NCBI RefSeq assembly: GCF_017591435.1 | Contig: NC_059283.1 | Span: 4,971,012 to 5,035,011 of the forward strand | Source of the DNA: Portunus trituberculatus | Lineage: Eukaryota > Arthropoda > Malacostraca > Decapoda > Portunidae | Direction: 5' to 3' | DNA length: 64,000 nt | Shown: in pieces, positions 1 through 35,763 of the stretch | Position numbering within the stretch: the first letter of the stretch is position 1 | Layout: each line of letters starts with the position of its first letter | Position numbers and translations under genes: made by a program | The notes under the pieces: generated by a model | What the model was told of the DNA's origin: nothing | What the model saw: only the letters and a program-made list of their open reading frames with translations | Database searches by the model: none

Positions 1-33
<33 letters not shown>

Positions 34-49
34 TGGCTTTCTCTTTTCT

Positions 50-121
<72 letters not shown>
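1..121. repeat. (TG)n then (CT)n microsatellites
   Basis: A (TG)n run fills the first 30 bases and a (CT)n run covers about 52-121. They lie in the intron upstream of the first visible receptor exon. Bases 122-376 show no coding exon, only C/A-rich unique sequence ending in a normal acceptor. Confidence 0.95.
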
Positions 122-123
<2 letters not shown>

Positions 124-376
124 CTCACTTTACACACCCGAGTCTTTCCTCTCACCACAAGCAGCTCACTCACACCACACACTCACTCGCAACACACCAC
201 TCACCCTGCAACACTGTCATTACACCTGCAACACCCAAACTTTCCTGCAACACCACGGAACACACAACACAAAGAAAAGTGTGCGTGAGTGCGTGCGTGA
301 GTGAATGAGAGTGAAAATGTTAGACTTATTACTTGTAGCTATTATTTAGGTACTGATTAAGCTTTTACTTCTACAG

Positions 377-1177
377 GAAAGCTTAAGCTGGAGGCCACAG
401 GTGATGTGCTTGGTTCAGGGCAGTTTTGTATGCTGGCAACTGAGGAAGTGATGCACGCCCTTGTTTGCTTCGATGAGTCAGTAAGTTCCTTTGTTCTTTT
501 TATTATTATTGATCTATTGACTTATTTCTTTATTTATTTTTTGTCATCTCTAGTATCGTCAATTTCCTTAGGTGCAGAGAAAATAGTATAAGAAATTATG
601 AAGATGGTGTATGCAACTCAACTCAACCTATCCTAACTTAACCCAACCTAACCCAACACAACCCTACCTAACCTAACCAAACCTAACCCAATCCAACCTT
701 ATCCAATTTAACACAACTTAAACCAACCTTACCCAATCTAACCTAACCTAACCCAACCCAACCTGACCCAACCTTACCTAATTAAACCTAACTTAACGTA
801 ACCCAACCCAACCTAACCTAACCTAACCCAACCTTACCCAACTCAACCTAACCTAGTCTAACCTAACCTAAACTAACCTTACCCAACCCAACCCAACCAC
901 ACCAAAATTAACCAAACCCTTCTCCCCCACTGACAGCATAACTCCAATTTCGAGCAAGTCATTTTCAAAGAGGTGTACCCGGTGGGCTTAATCATCTCAG
1001 CAATATTCCTGGGAGCTACTCTCTTCGTGTACTGCCTGGTGGTGGAGCTGCGGGACCTCCTCGGGTGCTGTCTCATGTGCAGCGTCCTAGCCTTGGGTGT
1101 TGCACAGATATTCACAGTGATAACGCAGAAAGCTAGCCAGCACTTATCGCCTACCGCGTGTGTGACTGTAGGTGAGT

Positions 1178-1271
<94 letters not shown>

Positions 1272-1302
1272 AAAGAAAATTGACAGGTTGATTATAAACA
1301 AG

Positions 1303-1385
<83 letters not shown>

Positions 1386-1594
1386 TCGCAACAGTATATA
1401 GTTAATGTGTTTTCATCCACAATATAACCTTCTCTAACTTGATGAAAATGTATGTATGTATGTATGTATGTATGTATGTATGTATGTATGTATGTATGTA
1501 TGTATAACGCCTACCTAAGAATACCGTCACAAGAAAATAGAACATGCAAAAAAAAAAAAAAAAAAAAAGCAAACAAACAATATAAATGAGCAAA

Positions 1595-1645
<51 letters not shown>

Positions 1646-1745
1646 ATATTTATTCTTCCAACAGGTATTATGATGCACTTCTGGTACCTGTCTGCCTTCC
1701 TGTGGCTTAACGTTATCTGTTTCAACGTCTTCCTAACTGTCTGGT

Positions 1746-1835
<90 letters not shown>

Positions 1836-2813
1836 CAGAAGCAGTAGCAGTAGCAGTAGTAGTAGTAGATTTACTTTAGGGTGTCAAGAGGAGGAGGAGG
1901 AGGAGGAGGAGGAGGAGGAGGAGGAGGAGGAGGAGGAGGAGGAGGAGGAGGAGGAGGAGGAGGAGAAAAAGACACAAAACAAAAACGCGAAGTGAAGAAA
2001 GTCAGTTTACAAATCTAGACGCAATGTTCCCGGAACCCACTGCAAGGTGGCACTACACGACGAAAGCTTTGATGGAACACAACAGAATAGTTTAGTACAG
2101 ATTTGCCTGGTAATGATGCGGGACGTCTAATTATCTATGATGCAGTCACTCTGTCGAGGTTGTACCGCATGGAATACCTTGGAATGGCCTCAAAATTGAA
2201 GGAAACCATGAGAAATATACGGACCAGCATTGATTTCGTCAAAAAAGTGGCATTTAATCGAAAAGGCATAAGAGCCGTGACGTCACAAGTGATCTTGATC
2301 TTGATGTTACAGGCCAAAACATGTGGATATTTGAGTTATTTTTGACGTATTTGTACATCATAAATAATGTTTGATGATGAATGGGCGAAGTATTAGTGAC
2401 ATGGGCATCTAAAATAGTGAAAGAAATGTTATATAATGTATATGCGAATACTGCGATGATAAATGTGGATATGGCACGTAGCCCCCGTGTTTATCGCCGT
2501 TTGTGCTAACGGTTTGAGTCTGGTGTGACGTAGCGAGGTATCAGAGACTTTTCAGAGTACGATACAACAAGAGGTGGTGAGTTGCTGGGGACGAGGGAGT
2601 GTATGAGTGTCAGGAAGGAGACCTGTTTGGCGGGTGGCGCGGAAACGGATCACCTAATAGTATCGCAGCCACACCTGCGCCGCTCATGCATCTAGAATCG
2701 AGAGCAAGGCTGGAAACCGGATCGGGGAAACTCCACTACACTACACCGGGGAGAGTGAAAAAAAAAAAGTTGGCGTTAATTTTTGTTATGTGGCGCTTTT
2801 GAGTTTTGTTTTA

Positions 2814-2857
<44 letters not shown>

Positions 2858-3367
2858 TATTATTATTATTATTATTATTATGTAAAGATTGGAATGCAAA
2901 GCATTCCAATCTTTTACATTGGTAAACTGCCGCTTCCCCCTGGACAATACATGTACATACTCGTACATGGAATACTCTTTCAAACCTTGCTGTTGTGAAT
3001 GGCAACTAAACCTTTGTCCGCCAACAAACAATACCATCCAAAAAGTACAGCCTAATTTCAAACTGCAAAAAATTTCCCCCTGCAGTTATTCAGTACTGTC
3101 ATTATTGAGGAAAAGCAGTTAGCCATTCCTTATATTACTCAAGTATCAGGTTCATAACTCACTATGCGTCACGACCGCTACACATGTACATGTACGTCCC
3201 TTTATTTAGACGCAAAGCATGGCATCAATCCCTAGTTCCGAAAAACTCTAGTTAAGTGTGGCATCAACACATCCCGTTTTCTATGCCAAGGCGACAAGAC
3301 GGATCAAATCACAATAAAAAACGTAATGATATTCCCACACTCAAGATTTGCTTTCCTTTGCTCTTGA

Positions 3368-3424
<57 letters not shown>

Positions 3425-3439
3425 GTACAAGTTCAACCT

Positions 3440-3502
<63 letters not shown>

Positions 3503-3665
3503 AGAACATGAAGGAAAAGAGAAAAAGATACGATATGAGAAGGTTAGAAATGGAAGAAAAAGGAATGAAAGAGAAAGAATGAAAGGAAGGAAGGAAGGAA
3601 GGAAGGGAGAGAAAGAGAAAAGTAAAAAACAGGAAAATGAGGTAACAAGTTATTTAAGTGTCTAC

Positions 3666-3716
<51 letters not shown>

Positions 3717-3807
3717 GGTTCTTTGGAGGAGGAAGGGGGGGGGAGGTGGTATGTAATCGGATCATATTTGTAATCGGTTCTTCTCCTGATTGGAAAAATG
3801 GAAAGCA

Positions 3808-3862
<55 letters not shown>

Positions 3863-4165
3863 GTACTATTGCCTTTACTATTTCCTTTGTCATTTAATAC
3901 TCCTCTTCCTACTCTTCTTCCTCCTTCTCCTCCTCCTCCTCCTCCTCCTTATATCAGTCATGTTCTTTTGCCTCATCTCCACTTCTTCCTTCCAGCGAAC
4001 TCTTTTCATCATCTCCTCCTCCTCCTCCTCCTCAAGGCTCCTTCCCTCCTTACTGTCTTGAGGACGAGTACTGAGGACCTCTCTAACATGTCGAGGAGGA
4101 GGAGGAGGAGGAGGAGGAGGAAGCAAATTGCGGCAGCTATGTAGTATGTAGATAGATGTATCTTA

Positions 4166-4206
<41 letters not shown>

Positions 4207-4815
4207 TATTATAACAAAATCAACAGTAACAACAAAAACAACATCAACAACAAGATTAACGATCCTTGAATACAAAACACGTGAATAGATCAGTTACATA
4301 AAATGATGTCTAGCACCTTAATTGAATGGCCTACTTAGGCAAGCTACTCTCAAGATATTGCCTTGGTACTCACGGTGATGTTCATTGTACTAAAGGTCCC
4401 GTGAGAGGCTTCTTGAGGCCGATGATTGATGATAAAGTGCACACACCAAGCCTACCCGTTTCTATTCACCATCGGTGCGTGTGAGACTCAGTGTGACAGT
4501 GCGTGTTAGGTCAAACTGAGCATTCATAAATGTCTTAATTTTTCGATCACTGTTTTTTTTTTTGTGGGTTTAGAAATTAAGATACGTTTCTTTTATATAT
4601 TATTATGAATATCGATAAATTATGATGAATATGATTAATTCGTTCTAGTATTTCTTATAAGCTTTGCTGATAAGAATAGGCTATGGCATAGCAGTGGCTG
4701 TGGATGTTATTACTTTTTTTTCTATTTACGAACAATAATGGCATGCGTATCAAAGTTATGATAAAGAATGTATTTCTTTTCCTCTATTTGTTCCTCATAC
4801 ATAACTTTATATTAG

Positions 4816-4889
<74 letters not shown>

Positions 4890-6941
4890 CATTATTATTA
4901 TTATCATTTTTATCATTTCCCATGTTTCTCTTATATATGAACGCTACATTTCTGCCTTCATCTCTCAATGAATACCTGAAAAAGCGTTTTATTCATAATT
5001 CTTACTTACCATAATACGGAAATGATGGAGAAAAAAAAACATGATGAGTAACTACATTGCAAGAGAAATCATTAAAATCTCCCAGCCTTATCACACAGTT
5101 TGGCGCCAAATTTAACCGCATTTAACAGACCGTAGTGGAAGTTATTGGAATTTTAAAGTTTCCTCATGTTAATTGGGAATTCTACATCACTTCCTCATGT
5201 TAATTGGGAATTCTACATCACCTATGAAAAAGAATACGCACAATAGAACTTGACTAATGATCACTGTAGCTTATACAAATAAATTTAAAGAAGGAATAAA
5301 GCTTTTCAAAATGAAGACGCGATGATCTAATGATTTTTACGATAATCTAACAGGAAACCCGCGTTTTCAATGGTAAAAACACTCTAAAAAACCGGACTAA
5401 GCATCTATGAGACCTTTGAAAATAGTTGTAATGAGAGAATAAAGCGTTTGAAGACAAGGACACAGATTGAAAATGGAAGAGGATAGGTTATGCGAGGCAG
5501 GCTCCCACACGAACACCCAGCCTAGCACCATTCATCTTGTGCCTCGTAATGGGCCAGCCGCTTATCCCAGACGTGAAATACGAGACTGTGATGGGAAACA
5601 AATTAGTAGTCGGCGAAACAGTAGCACGGAAATTGAAGCGTTATGTCTTGGAAGGAGAATAAATAAATCATGAGTGAAAAAAAAAAAAATTAAAGTCATA
5701 GAAAAAATATAACCAGGAAAAAATAACATCTATCATAGTTATTTGATATAGTCCATTAACTCAGCAGGGCTTGAATATGATAACGTGGCGAGAAACAAAT
5801 ATAAGAATAAGTTTTTAAAAAGTCACTAAAGCAAAGATGTAAGTGATAGGTAGGTAAGGAAATTACTGAAGTGTACAGGAGAAAATAAGAATCATTATTA
5901 CGGGAGAGAACTGAACACTGAAACAAATGAAGAAAATAGATAGATAAATAAAGTAATAGATATAAGCGTAGATGGATAGTTTAGAAAAGAAATAATAAAT
6001 GCATAAATCAATGAATAAGAAGTATAAATTATCTTAACGCTATCGCATATAAGGCTGAAAAATTACCTACGAGACTGATGAAAAGGAATGAAAAGGGATG
6101 AATGAAACTTTCTGAAAACCTGACACAAAGATCAAACCTCAATATTCTTGGTGTTTCAGCCGTAAGAACTACCTGCAGAAGGGCCACAGCACCAACAGAT
6201 GGTTCCTGGTGTACTCCTGCTACGCGTGGGGCCTCTCCCTCCTGGTGTGTCTCCTCGCCGTGGCCAGGGACTTCTCCACAGGCCTGCAGAACTCCTTCCT
6301 CCCCAAACCTAACTTCGGGCAAGGCAGATGCTGGTTTTCAGGTGAGCTCTCGTCCTTCGCTTTTCCTAGTTCGTCTTAACCCCTTCAGTACCATGACGCG
6401 TTTCCGCATTAACTCTGCTTACTACTTGGTGATTTCATACAGCTTCAGATTCTCATGTGAGCGATTAAGATAGTGAAGACTGTGGTTTTTAATCTTCTGA
6501 CCTCCATAGACCTTTCCTAATATGAATAAAATGGTCTAATCTAATCGTTAAAAATCTCAAGGTAAAAATGTGTCCCAGTATTGAAGATGCTAAGGATGAT
6601 ATGTGCGTTTTTTGTTGTATGTGTTTGCGTGGAATGTGTGTAATTTACCTCTGTCGTCTGCTGGTCACCCAGCCAGTCTTTCCTATTAAGGAGCGAGCTC
6701 AGAGCTCATAGACCGATCTTCGGGTAGGACTGAGACCACAACACACTCCACAAACCGGGAAAGCGAGGCCACAACCCCTCGAGTTACATCCCGTACCTAT
6801 TTACTGCTAGGTGAACAGGGGCTACACATTAAGAGGCTTGCCCATTTGCCTCGCCGCTCACGGGACTCGAACTCTGGCCTCTTGATTGTAAGTCGAGCGT
6901 GCTAACCACTACACTACGCGGTGCGTGTGATGTAGTTCGTT

Positions 6942-6984
<43 letters not shown>

Positions 6985-7143
6985 TTACTATTCTTATTTT
7001 CTTTTAGGTGACGACGCGCTGATCATCTTCTTCTATGGACCCACGTCAGTAGTGCTCGGGATCAATGTTATTCTGTTCTGCATCTCCGCATACAAGCTGT
7101 GTTCTCTTAGTAAAAGCTCGGAGGCAAGATCTTTCCAGTAAGT

Positions 7144-7189
<46 letters not shown>

Positions 7190-7789
7190 AGTAAACCGAT
7201 GATCATTTGTTTGGCGAGTTGCTCCTTTTCCTTCTTGTTCTTCTTGTTCTTCTTCTTGTTCTTCTTCTTGTTCTTGATCTTCTTGTTCTTGTTCTTGTTC
7301 TTGTTCTTGTTCTTGTTCTTCTTCTTCTTCTTTTGTTCTTGATCTTATTCCTGTTCTTGATCTTCTTATTCTTGTTCTTCTTGTTCTTCTTGTTCTTGTT
7401 CTTCTTCTTCTTCTTATTTTTTGTTCTTGATCTTGTTCCTGTTCTTGATCTTCTTATTCTTCTTATTCTTGTTCTTCTTGTTCTTGTTCTTGTTCTTCTT
7501 GTTCTTGTTTTTCGTGCGCCTTGTGTAGCACTGATGACGAAGCAGCTGCAGGGAAAAGAAAAATATAATAATGATGGATGAACAAGTAAACTGAATGAAT
7601 GAATAAGTAAAAGTGAATAGATAAACAGATAAACTTTGTAAAAAAAAAAAAAAAAAAAATAGATAAAATAACTAAACACGTCTAAGAAGTAAGGAATGGA
7701 TAAATAAGTAAATAAACAAGCAAACTGTAACATGAAGTACTACTATAAAAGACAAAAAAAAAAATGTATGCAATTGTTTAGGAAGATTG

Positions 7790-7848
<59 letters not shown>

Positions 7849-8073
7849 TATCCATCCTCTCCATTTTTTTTTTTACTTTTTTTCATTTCCTCATAATTAC
7901 TTCTGAACCAAATTTGAAGTACTCTACCGTCTGTCTAGTAATTAGGTTATTCATTTGATGTATTTCAGTGACAGTTGATAGAATTCTTTAAAAGTTATAT
8001 TAAATTCATATCAGTCTTTTTTTTTTTTTTTTTTTTTTTTGCTCTTTTCTATTGAAGAGAAAAGGAAAGTAGC

Positions 8074-8108
<35 letters not shown>

Positions 8109-8384
8109 TGTGTGTGTGTGTGTGTGTGTGTGCCATACATGGTAGTCCTCAGACATATGATCCCTCCCAGCTGACATAAACACTCCTCTCTTCCACCTCC
8201 TCCTCCTCCTCCTCTTCCTCCTCCTTCTCATCTTCCTCATCTTGTCCTTCCTAATGTATATTATCTTCTGCTTCTTTTTCATCTCCATTACACTCCTCAG
8301 ATTCACATTTTCGTCTGTCCTTTTACTATTTGAGAGTATAGAAAACGAGTAGCAAGTCTTCTGCATTACAGTCCTGAGGCCTTT

Positions 8385-8440
<56 letters not shown>

Positions 8441-8498
8441 GGTCTTCCTTTCCTTCCCTAAACCCTCACCACTTTCCACTACACTGTGTACTGTAACC

Positions 8499-8554
<56 letters not shown>

Positions 8555-8612
8555 CACCTGATGAGAAGAGAAAACAAGTTAATGAGAGAAAATATTTTTG
8601 TTTTTCCATCTA

Positions 8613-8674
<62 letters not shown>

Positions 8675-9320
8675 AATTCTAGTTTCATACTGCTGCAATA
8701 CACACTAAGTTTTTTCCTTTTTAGATTTCTTCTTAGTTTTTCGTTCATCTTGAGTTTGAATAGTCCAAGAAAACACGAAGTGAAGACTATTAACTCAAGA
8801 CATCCGCTTTACTTCCCCACAGGTTCACATTGTACCTGAAGCTGTTTGTTCTAATGGGCATCACCTGGATTTTCGAAGTGATCTCTTTCTTCGTGCAGCG
8901 AAAGACTTCCAGTTCAATCGGCAACTACGTGTGGTAAGCATTTATAGGTAGCATATTTCGAATAGTATTGAAATAACTAAAGGCTAGGTCACCACGCATT
9001 CAGATTCCCTTACTGTTGGGAATGTGTTGCGCAGAGCTATCTAACCTAATGGATGTATCGACACTTCATTGGCGGTCGGGAAATGCGTTCTCTAACACGA
9101 GTTGTTGTTTGTGTTCCTCAGGCTGGTGTTCGACTTCATTAACATCCTGCAGGGCCTAATCATCTTCCTGGTGTTCGTGTGTCGCCCCGCCGTGCTGGTG
9201 CGCGTATGTGAGGTGCTCTGCGGCGTCAGCTTCGCCAAGAGGTGGTTCTCAGCCCATTACCACAATGCGGAGGCAGACGCGACCAACAACGAAACCACAG
9301 TAAAGCATTCCGTCATCTGA
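377..9320 (+). CDS. Methuselah-like / secretin-type seven-transmembrane receptor, 3' seven exons (5' end outside window)
   Basis: Seven exons join in phase: 377-480, 937-1171, 1665-1743, 6160-6341, 7008-7137, 8823-8933 and 9122-9320 (stop TGA 9318-9320), giving 345 residues plus the stop. All junctions are GT-AG. The product is a membrane receptor expected to couple to G proteins. Hydrophobic segments fall as seven helices: two in 937-1171 (VGLIISAIFLG, then LLGCCLMCSVLALG), one in 1665-1743 (MMHFWYLSAFLWLNVICF), one in 6160-6341 (YAWGLSLLVCLLAV), one in 7008-7137, one in 8823-8933 (FVLMGITWIFEVISFF) and one in 9122-9320 (FDFINILQGLIIFLVFV). The GQGRCWF motif before helix 5 and the GITWIFE and NILQG motifs are typical of the secretin-like superfamily, and the Methuselah branch fits best. 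The first exon starts in phase 2, so at least one exon lies upstream; the ligand-binding ectodomain is therefore missing. The tail is Asn/Thr-rich and ends in KHSVI. The ligand cannot be told from sequence. Confidence 0.85.
612..897. repeat. Degenerate interstitial CCTAA (TTAGG) repeat
   Basis: About 285 bases of imperfect AACCT/AACCC pentamers in the intron between the first two visible receptor exons. CCTAA is the reverse strand of TTAGG, the telomere unit of most arthropods. The many substitutions suggest an old interstitial block. Confidence 0.8.
1177..1664. repeat. Microsatellite-filled intron: (GA)n, (GA)n, (TATG)n, (A)n, (CA)n
   Basis: Two GA tracts (about 1179-1268 and 1311-1380), a tetranucleotide ATGT tract (about 1447-1504), a poly-A run near 1549-1568 and a CA tract (about 1599-1643) fill almost the whole 493-base intron. 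Confidence 0.95.
2881..2918. repeat. Short near-perfect inverted repeat
   Basis: The arms TGTAAAGATTGGAATGC and its complement (with one extra A) flank a three-base AAA spacer, next to a (TTA)n run. It would fold into a stable hairpin. I see no longer element around it. Confidence 0.8.
5160..5221. repeat. 31-bp tandem duplication
   Basis: Two identical consecutive 31-base units, each beginning TTCCTCATG and ending CTACATCAC, in receptor intron 3. The perfect identity suggests a recent duplication. Confidence 0.9.
6376..6575 (+). repeat. Interspersed repeat family R, copy 1
   Basis: Begins TTAACCCCTTCAGTACC and contains ACGCGTTTCC, a TACAGCTTCAG segment, TAGTGAAGACT and TCTGACCTCCATAGACC. 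The same ordered blocks recur at 63505-63690 and, reversed, at 62805-62934 and 63932-64000. No coding capacity is visible. Confidence 0.8.
6641..6922 (-). mobile_element. tRNA-Val-derived SINE, copy 1
   Basis: On the - strand the head is tRNA-like, with an A-box region (TAGTGTAGTGGTTAGCACG), an anticodon-like arm with loop CTTACAA (anticodon UAC, valine) and a B box close to GTTCGAGTCC. A body of about 200 bases ends in AGGTAAATTACACAC. The body is shared with the copies at 10291, 25096 and 62467. TG-rich DNA borders both ends. RNA polymerase III boxes and the repeated body mark a SINE rather than a tRNA gene. Confidence 0.85.
7138..8822. repeat. Receptor intron 5: CT, CTTGTT, poly-T and GA/CT tracts
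   Basis: Contains (CT)n at 7146-7188, an imperfect (TTCTTG)n minisatellite at about 7215-7510, (CT)n at 7795-7845, poly-T near 8018-8040, and further GA/TG/CT tracts at 8077-8131, 8390-8439, 8499-8552 and 8617-8672. Long frames here are low-complexity shadows. Confidence 0.9.
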
Positions 9321-9756
9321 ACATCAAAGACGGCCGCCGAGCTACTCCTGAAGCTCCGCAAGTCTGGGATGAACGGCCAAGCCTCCTCCACCTCTGTGTG
9401 ATAGGTAGGCGGTCTCGCACTCACGCCGCACAGGAACACTGGTGATAGTGATGTTTTGGACTCTGAAGACTGCGTGGTGTGGTGAAAAATGGTACAACGT
9501 GGTGGCGTGGCACCAACATACTTGGTGAAACCTTGCAGGAAGGGAGGAGTGTGTTGTCACCCCGGGCACTCCCTTCTGCCACAAAGGCACCGGGATGGGC
9601 GTGGCAATGTTTTCCTTTGGTGGTGAGTGCCGATGTTGTGTTCAGAAGCCACTCAGTCAGTCATCTTTCTATCTCCCGGAGGACATTTTCTTTTGTGAGG
9701 AATGTTTATCAGCGCCACGAAAAATCTTCACGTGCACATACATACACTCTTAACTC

Positions 9757-9801
<45 letters not shown>

Positions 9802-9881
9802 CCTAACCTCTTTCCTGCATAGACATAATAATCAGTTCGTATTGTCTCTCATCCTTCAACTTAACATGTTCTTTGTTATCA

Positions 9882-9989
<108 letters not shown>

Positions 9990-10008
9990 AACTTAAGCTC
10001 ACATCACA

Positions 10009-10014
10009 AATAAA
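10009..10014 (+). terminator. Candidate polyadenylation signal AATAAA of the receptor gene
   Basis: Canonical hexamer 690 bases after the receptor stop codon. Transcript data would be needed to confirm use. Confidence 0.5.
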
Positions 10015-10290
10015 ATTCCATGACCTAATATTTATTCTCCTGTTGGAACCTTTATTATCCTTTATTAATCCTCATAAGAAGTCAAATAACCATCTCCATG
10101 ACATATGAAAATAGCTTCTATGAAAACCTTGATACACAGAGACCTTCCAGTGTGTTGTCTCAAGTACTTTTCACGCACACTAGTGTGTGATATATTTGTT
10201 TTCAAGTTGTTTACATGATAGCAATGACATTTTAGCAGTGATTAGACAGTAATAAAAATGAAAAATAGTGTGTGTGTGTGTGTGTGTGTG

Positions 10291-10571
10291 TAATTCACCT
10301 CGGTCGCCTGCTGGTCATCCAGCCAGTCTTCCCCATTACGGAGCGAGCTCAGAGCTCATAGACCGATCTTCGGGTAGGACTGAGACCACAGCACACTCCA
10401 CACACCGGGAAAGCGAGGCCACAACCCCTCGAGTTACATCCCATGCCTATTTACTGCTAGGTGAACAGGGGCCACACTTTAAGAGGCTTGCCCATTTGCC
10501 TCGCCGCTTACCAGGACTCGAACCCGGCCCTCTCGATTGTGAGTCGAGCGTGCTAACCACTACACTACGCG

Positions 10572-10572
<1 letters not shown>
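10291..10572 (-). mobile_element. tRNA-Val-derived SINE, copy 2
   Basis: Full-length copy of the same SINE as at 6641. The anticodon-like loop is CTCACAA (anticodon CAC, valine) and the B box reads GGTTCGAGTCC on the - strand. It is bracketed exactly by (TG)n: 10269-10290 on the left and 10572-10597 on the right. Confidence 0.9.
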
Positions 10573-10603
<31 letters not shown>

Positions 10604-10715
10604 TCACCATATACAAGAACACAATAGCTTCTAGAAAGACTCCCACATGCTATACTTCTACTACTATTACTAATACTATTTCTACTTCTTCTACTACTAC
10701 CACTACTACTACTGG

Positions 10716-10747
<32 letters not shown>

Positions 10748-10748
10748 T

Positions 10749-10831
<83 letters not shown>

Positions 10832-11074
10832 TTACTACTACCACTTCAACTACTGCATAGCAATATACTAATTTTTTGCTTTCGATAGCAGGTATTCTCC
10901 TCCTCTTCCTCCACCTGTTGGATATAAGGGCATGAAGGGAAAATGTGTTGTGTGTTGTTTATAATGTTTACCTGCGTTATTACTACATTAATTACATGTA
11001 TTTAGATAGTTTGTTCGCTGAATTCTTCGTTTATAACAGTGAAGGAGGTTAGAGGCGTGCATGTCACAGCTTTG

Positions 11075-11130
<56 letters not shown>

Positions 11131-11260
11131 TACGTGGCTTCTCTCTAACAAGAGATAATGAGAGCCACGCATTATTTCCAGCGATGACAAGCTACGGACG
11201 ATACATGCCTGCAGGAAATTTGTAACTCGGAAAAAATAAAGCAATGATTTCTTGGTAAAG

Positions 11261-11298
<38 letters not shown>

Positions 11299-11579
11299 TG
11301 GATAGACAGAATTCATTGTAGCATGTCGCCAACACACAACATTCATGAACATCACCATATAAGCACTATAAAAAAAGAAAGTTTCTAAGAGTGTTGTTTT
11401 TTTCAATATGATTCCCTTGATAATTTGATAATAGTTTAATGTGTTTTCTACACTAATAATGGAGAAAAGCGTGCATGTGAGTCCGCCATGTCATCTCACC
11501 AGAGAACACAACGTTTCACAACACAGCCCCTGGTCGCTGCTCGGTGTCACAAGAAGCAGATAAGACACTGTGGTACTCC
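10573..11579. repeat. Intergenic microsatellite region between receptor and integrin
   Basis: A (TAC)n tract (about 10656-10855), a (CA)n tract (about 11079-11128) and a (TG)n tract (about 11264-11297) lie in otherwise unremarkable DNA. I see no gene. The promoter of the integrin gene should lie in or near this stretch, but I cannot point to a core promoter. Confidence 0.7.
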
Positions 11580-35058
<23,479 letters not shown>

Positions 35059-35282
35059 AGAAGCTTCAACCACTCAGCAGATACTATAATTTTAAATAAG
35101 TCTTCATTTTATCAATTAATGATGTTAGCATTTATATACTGTGTTGTAAATGTTTAGTAGCATTTTGTTGGATGTTGTTTATGTGGCACTACTGTGAGAA
35201 CAAATTTGGTGTTGATAGTGTGCCACAAAACATTTTACCAGCTCACAATATTGTACAAAACATTTTTATAAGTACAAAAGCA

Positions 35283-35288
35283 AATAAA
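35283..35288 (+). terminator. Polyadenylation signal AATAAA of the integrin gene
   Basis: First canonical hexamer, about 225 bases after the integrin stop codon. From 35289 to about 35760 I see no gene. Confidence 0.65.
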
Positions 35289-35763
35289 AGCAAGAACAAA
35301 TAGACTACTAAACCAAGCCAGCATTAATGTTCAACTACTAAGGCATTGAGAAATTAAGTTGTTAAGTTCCTGTTGTTTAATGGATTGTCAATGTAACCAA
35401 AAATATGTAAATTTCAAGGGAACCTCTAACCTCCTATAAACAGGTAAAGGAGGGTGTTCTGCCTACTCTGTTGCTTTGGATGATGACTAGGGTAGGAGGG
35501 ATCCAATCCATCATAATTGGGAGAGCTTACATTTTGGCCCAGGGATGTGAGGATGGTGAATGGTGAGGGATGTGCTTACTTATAAGGTCTTGAGTGGGTT
35601 GGGGCAAGTGAATGGCAAGAGTCAGTCAAGCGAGTGGTCATCAAGTAGGTGGCCATGGGGATGGAAGAGAGGTGTTTAGGCATTCCAGACATCTTAACAC
35701 ACTAAGATAACTGGATGTGCTGAACACAGACTTGAGACCGGTGATGAAATGATATAATTGGGC

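Larger units (their letters stand above)
1744..6159. repeat. Receptor intron 3: microsatellites, otherwise no recognised gene
   Basis: The donor runs straight into (GTA)n (about 1744-1869), followed by (GAG)n (about 1890-1964), (TTA)n (2813-2880 and 4820-4890) and several CT/GA tracts (3369-3421, 3442-3499, 3669-3712, 3810-3860, 4171-4200). Short open frames at 2103-2345, 2599-2802 and 5467-5673 have no recognisable domain and I do not call them genes. Confidence 0.85.

Noticed and set aside
2103..2345. Open frame of 80 codons in receptor intron 3
   Set aside because: No domain, no splice support, and inside an intron on the same strand as the host gene.
5467..5673. Open frame of 68 codons in receptor intron 3
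   Set aside because: Composition and length are compatible with chance; no recognisable motif.
6850..6922. Functional tRNA-Val gene
   Set aside because: The tRNA-like part is the head of a repeated SINE with a long body, and the same applies to the copies at 10500, 25330 and 62690.
7203..7733. Arg/Thr/Lys-rich frame of 176 codons
   Set aside because: Reverse-strand reading of the imperfect TTCTTG minisatellite.
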